Positions 5,386-5,879 of a stretch of 5,879 nucleotides of DNA are shown here, one piece after another. The notes below the pieces were generated by a model. That model was given only the letters and a program-made list of their open reading frames with translations. It was not told the DNA's origin and searched no databases. The translations under genes and the position numbers were made by a program. The DNA lies in the NCBI GenBank assembly GCA_020216965.1, contig JAIWOJ010000165.1:1-5879 (forward strand), given 5' to 3'. Source of the stretch: Prosthecobacter sp. (GTDB lineage: Bacteria > Verrucomicrobiota > Verrucomicrobiia > Verrucomicrobiales > Verrucomicrobiaceae). How positions within the stretch are numbered: the stretch's first letter is position 1; each line of letters opens with the position of its first letter.

Positions 5386-5879
5386 CTATTCTTCGATGCC
5401 GAGCGTCCAGCAATGCACCCGGTGGTCCAGCAACCGCCCAAGCACCTGCGCGGTGGATTCCATCGCAGCAAGATCGCTCACACTGAAAGAGGGCGGCGGC
5501 TTGAACCCTTCAGGAAAATCGGCGCTGGATCGCGGCACGATGGATAGGCCTGGAAGATCCGCCAATCGGATCAGCCGCACCGCCGTGATGACGCCGCGCG
5601 TTTCACCCGCAGCCCGCAGCGGCACCGCGAGCATGGCCCACGTCAGCACGCCCAGGCGGCGGTCCAGTTCCCGGTGTTGTTTCTGATGAAAGCACACCTC
5701 GGTCTCGCAGGTGGCCATGCCGCCGGTAAAAACCCAGCCGGTGATGCCCTCCGCCGCTGGCAACTGGAAGCGGCCCACGAAGCGCTCCGCATCCGGTCCA
5801 TTGTTCCAGACCGGCATCAAAAACTCACCACCCGCATCCGCCAGCCAGACCGTCCCCTCATCCGCCCCTGACGCCTGCA
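5386..5879 (-). CDS. GAF-domain protein, C-terminal part (start lies beyond right edge)
   Basis: The reading frame stays open to the right edge, giving 163 residues of C-terminal sequence. The visible part begins QASGADEGTVWLADAGGEFL, a typical GAF opening strand pair. It continues through VWNNGPDAERFVGRFQLP, AAEGITGWVFTGG, FHQKQHRELDRRLGV and TWAMLAVPLRAAGETRGVIT. This 'a..gtv.l.d......l.pv......G..f..p..eGi.gwv...g.......v......h..ld..lGv.t.aml.vPl......GVi.av' is the GAF fold, which binds cyclic nucleotides, other small ligands or chromophores, or serves in dimerisation. After the domain comes a proline-rich loop (PEGFKPPPSF) and a final helix ending LLDHRVHCWTLGIEE. No effector domain lies on the C-terminal side, so any kinase, FHA or DNA-binding part must be upstream of the window. 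The S8 protease follows 16 nt downstream, suggesting the GAF protein senses a signal for it. Confidence 0.88.
   Translation of the reverse strand, partial: QASGADEGTVWLADAGGEFLMPVWNNGPDAERFVGRFQLPAAEGITGWVFTGGMATCETEVCFHQKQHRELDRRLGVLTWAMLAVPLRAAGETRGVITAVRLIRLADLPGLSIVPRSSADFPEGFKPPPSFSVSDLAAMESTAQVLGRLLDHRVHCWTLGIEE

Noticed and set aside
5370..5471. Extension of the S8 protease frame upstream to 5471
   Set aside because: The extra 34 residues overlap the end of the GAF gene and look like an out-of-frame shadow (many Arg, Pro, Cys, Trp). The ATG at 5369 follows the GAF stop directly.
5818..5820. TTG at 5820 as the start of the GAF gene
   Set aside because: The frame continues upstream to the edge with good GAF-domain sequence (ADEGTVWLADAGGEF), so the true start lies outside the window.
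1..5879. CRISPR arrays, tRNA/rRNA genes, insertion sequences, prophage or integrase genes
   Set aside because: No regularly spaced repeats, no tRNA-like cloverleaf, no transposase or integrase motifs and no long terminal repeats were seen. The window is densely filled with ordinary genes.

Overview
The window is GC-rich bacterial chromosome with compact genes on both strands. The best guess for its source is Verrucomicrobiota (Prosthecobacter/Verrucomicrobium-like) or a related PVC-group bacterium. The guess rests on three things: an exported concanavalin-like domain of a type common in Planctomycetes and Verrucomicrobia, an ECF-type sigma factor paired with a small companion protein, and start codons that lack Shine-Dalgarno sequences. 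The phylum is an inference and no rRNA or tRNA is present to confirm it.

Layout, left to right. Positions 1-1537 hold three minus-strand genes that may be one operon, read from right to left: a two-helix membrane protein with a bacterial PH domain (1007-1537), an exported lectin/glucanase-like protein (255-929), and the N-terminal 68 residues of an ABC transporter ATPase with an intact Walker A motif (1-205, running off the left edge). A candidate promoter (1597-1625) and an inverted repeat (1566-1586) precede this group. A strong intrinsic terminator (1694-1724) separates it from the next minus-strand gene, a secreted lipase-like alpha/beta hydrolase (1753-3438) with a complete Ser-Asp-His candidate triad.

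From 3439 to 3569 is a divergent intergenic region. To its right, on the plus strand, are an ECF-like sigma factor (3570-4286) and a 76-residue protein (4359-4589) that resembles the N-terminal part of anti-sigma factors but has no zinc ligands. Only 6 bp away, and converging on them, is a minus-strand pair: a GAF-domain protein (5386 to beyond the right edge) followed after 16 nt by a minimal cytoplasmic subtilisin-family (S8) protease (4596-5369).

The most interesting reading is that the sigma factor, small companion, S8 protease and GAF protein form one signalling cassette, with GAF as sensor, protease as effector or switch, and sigma plus companion as transcriptional output. Only the gene neighbourhood supports this. 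The other window-level oddity is that all seven start sites seen lack a Shine-Dalgarno sequence, and most sit behind pyrimidine-rich leaders.
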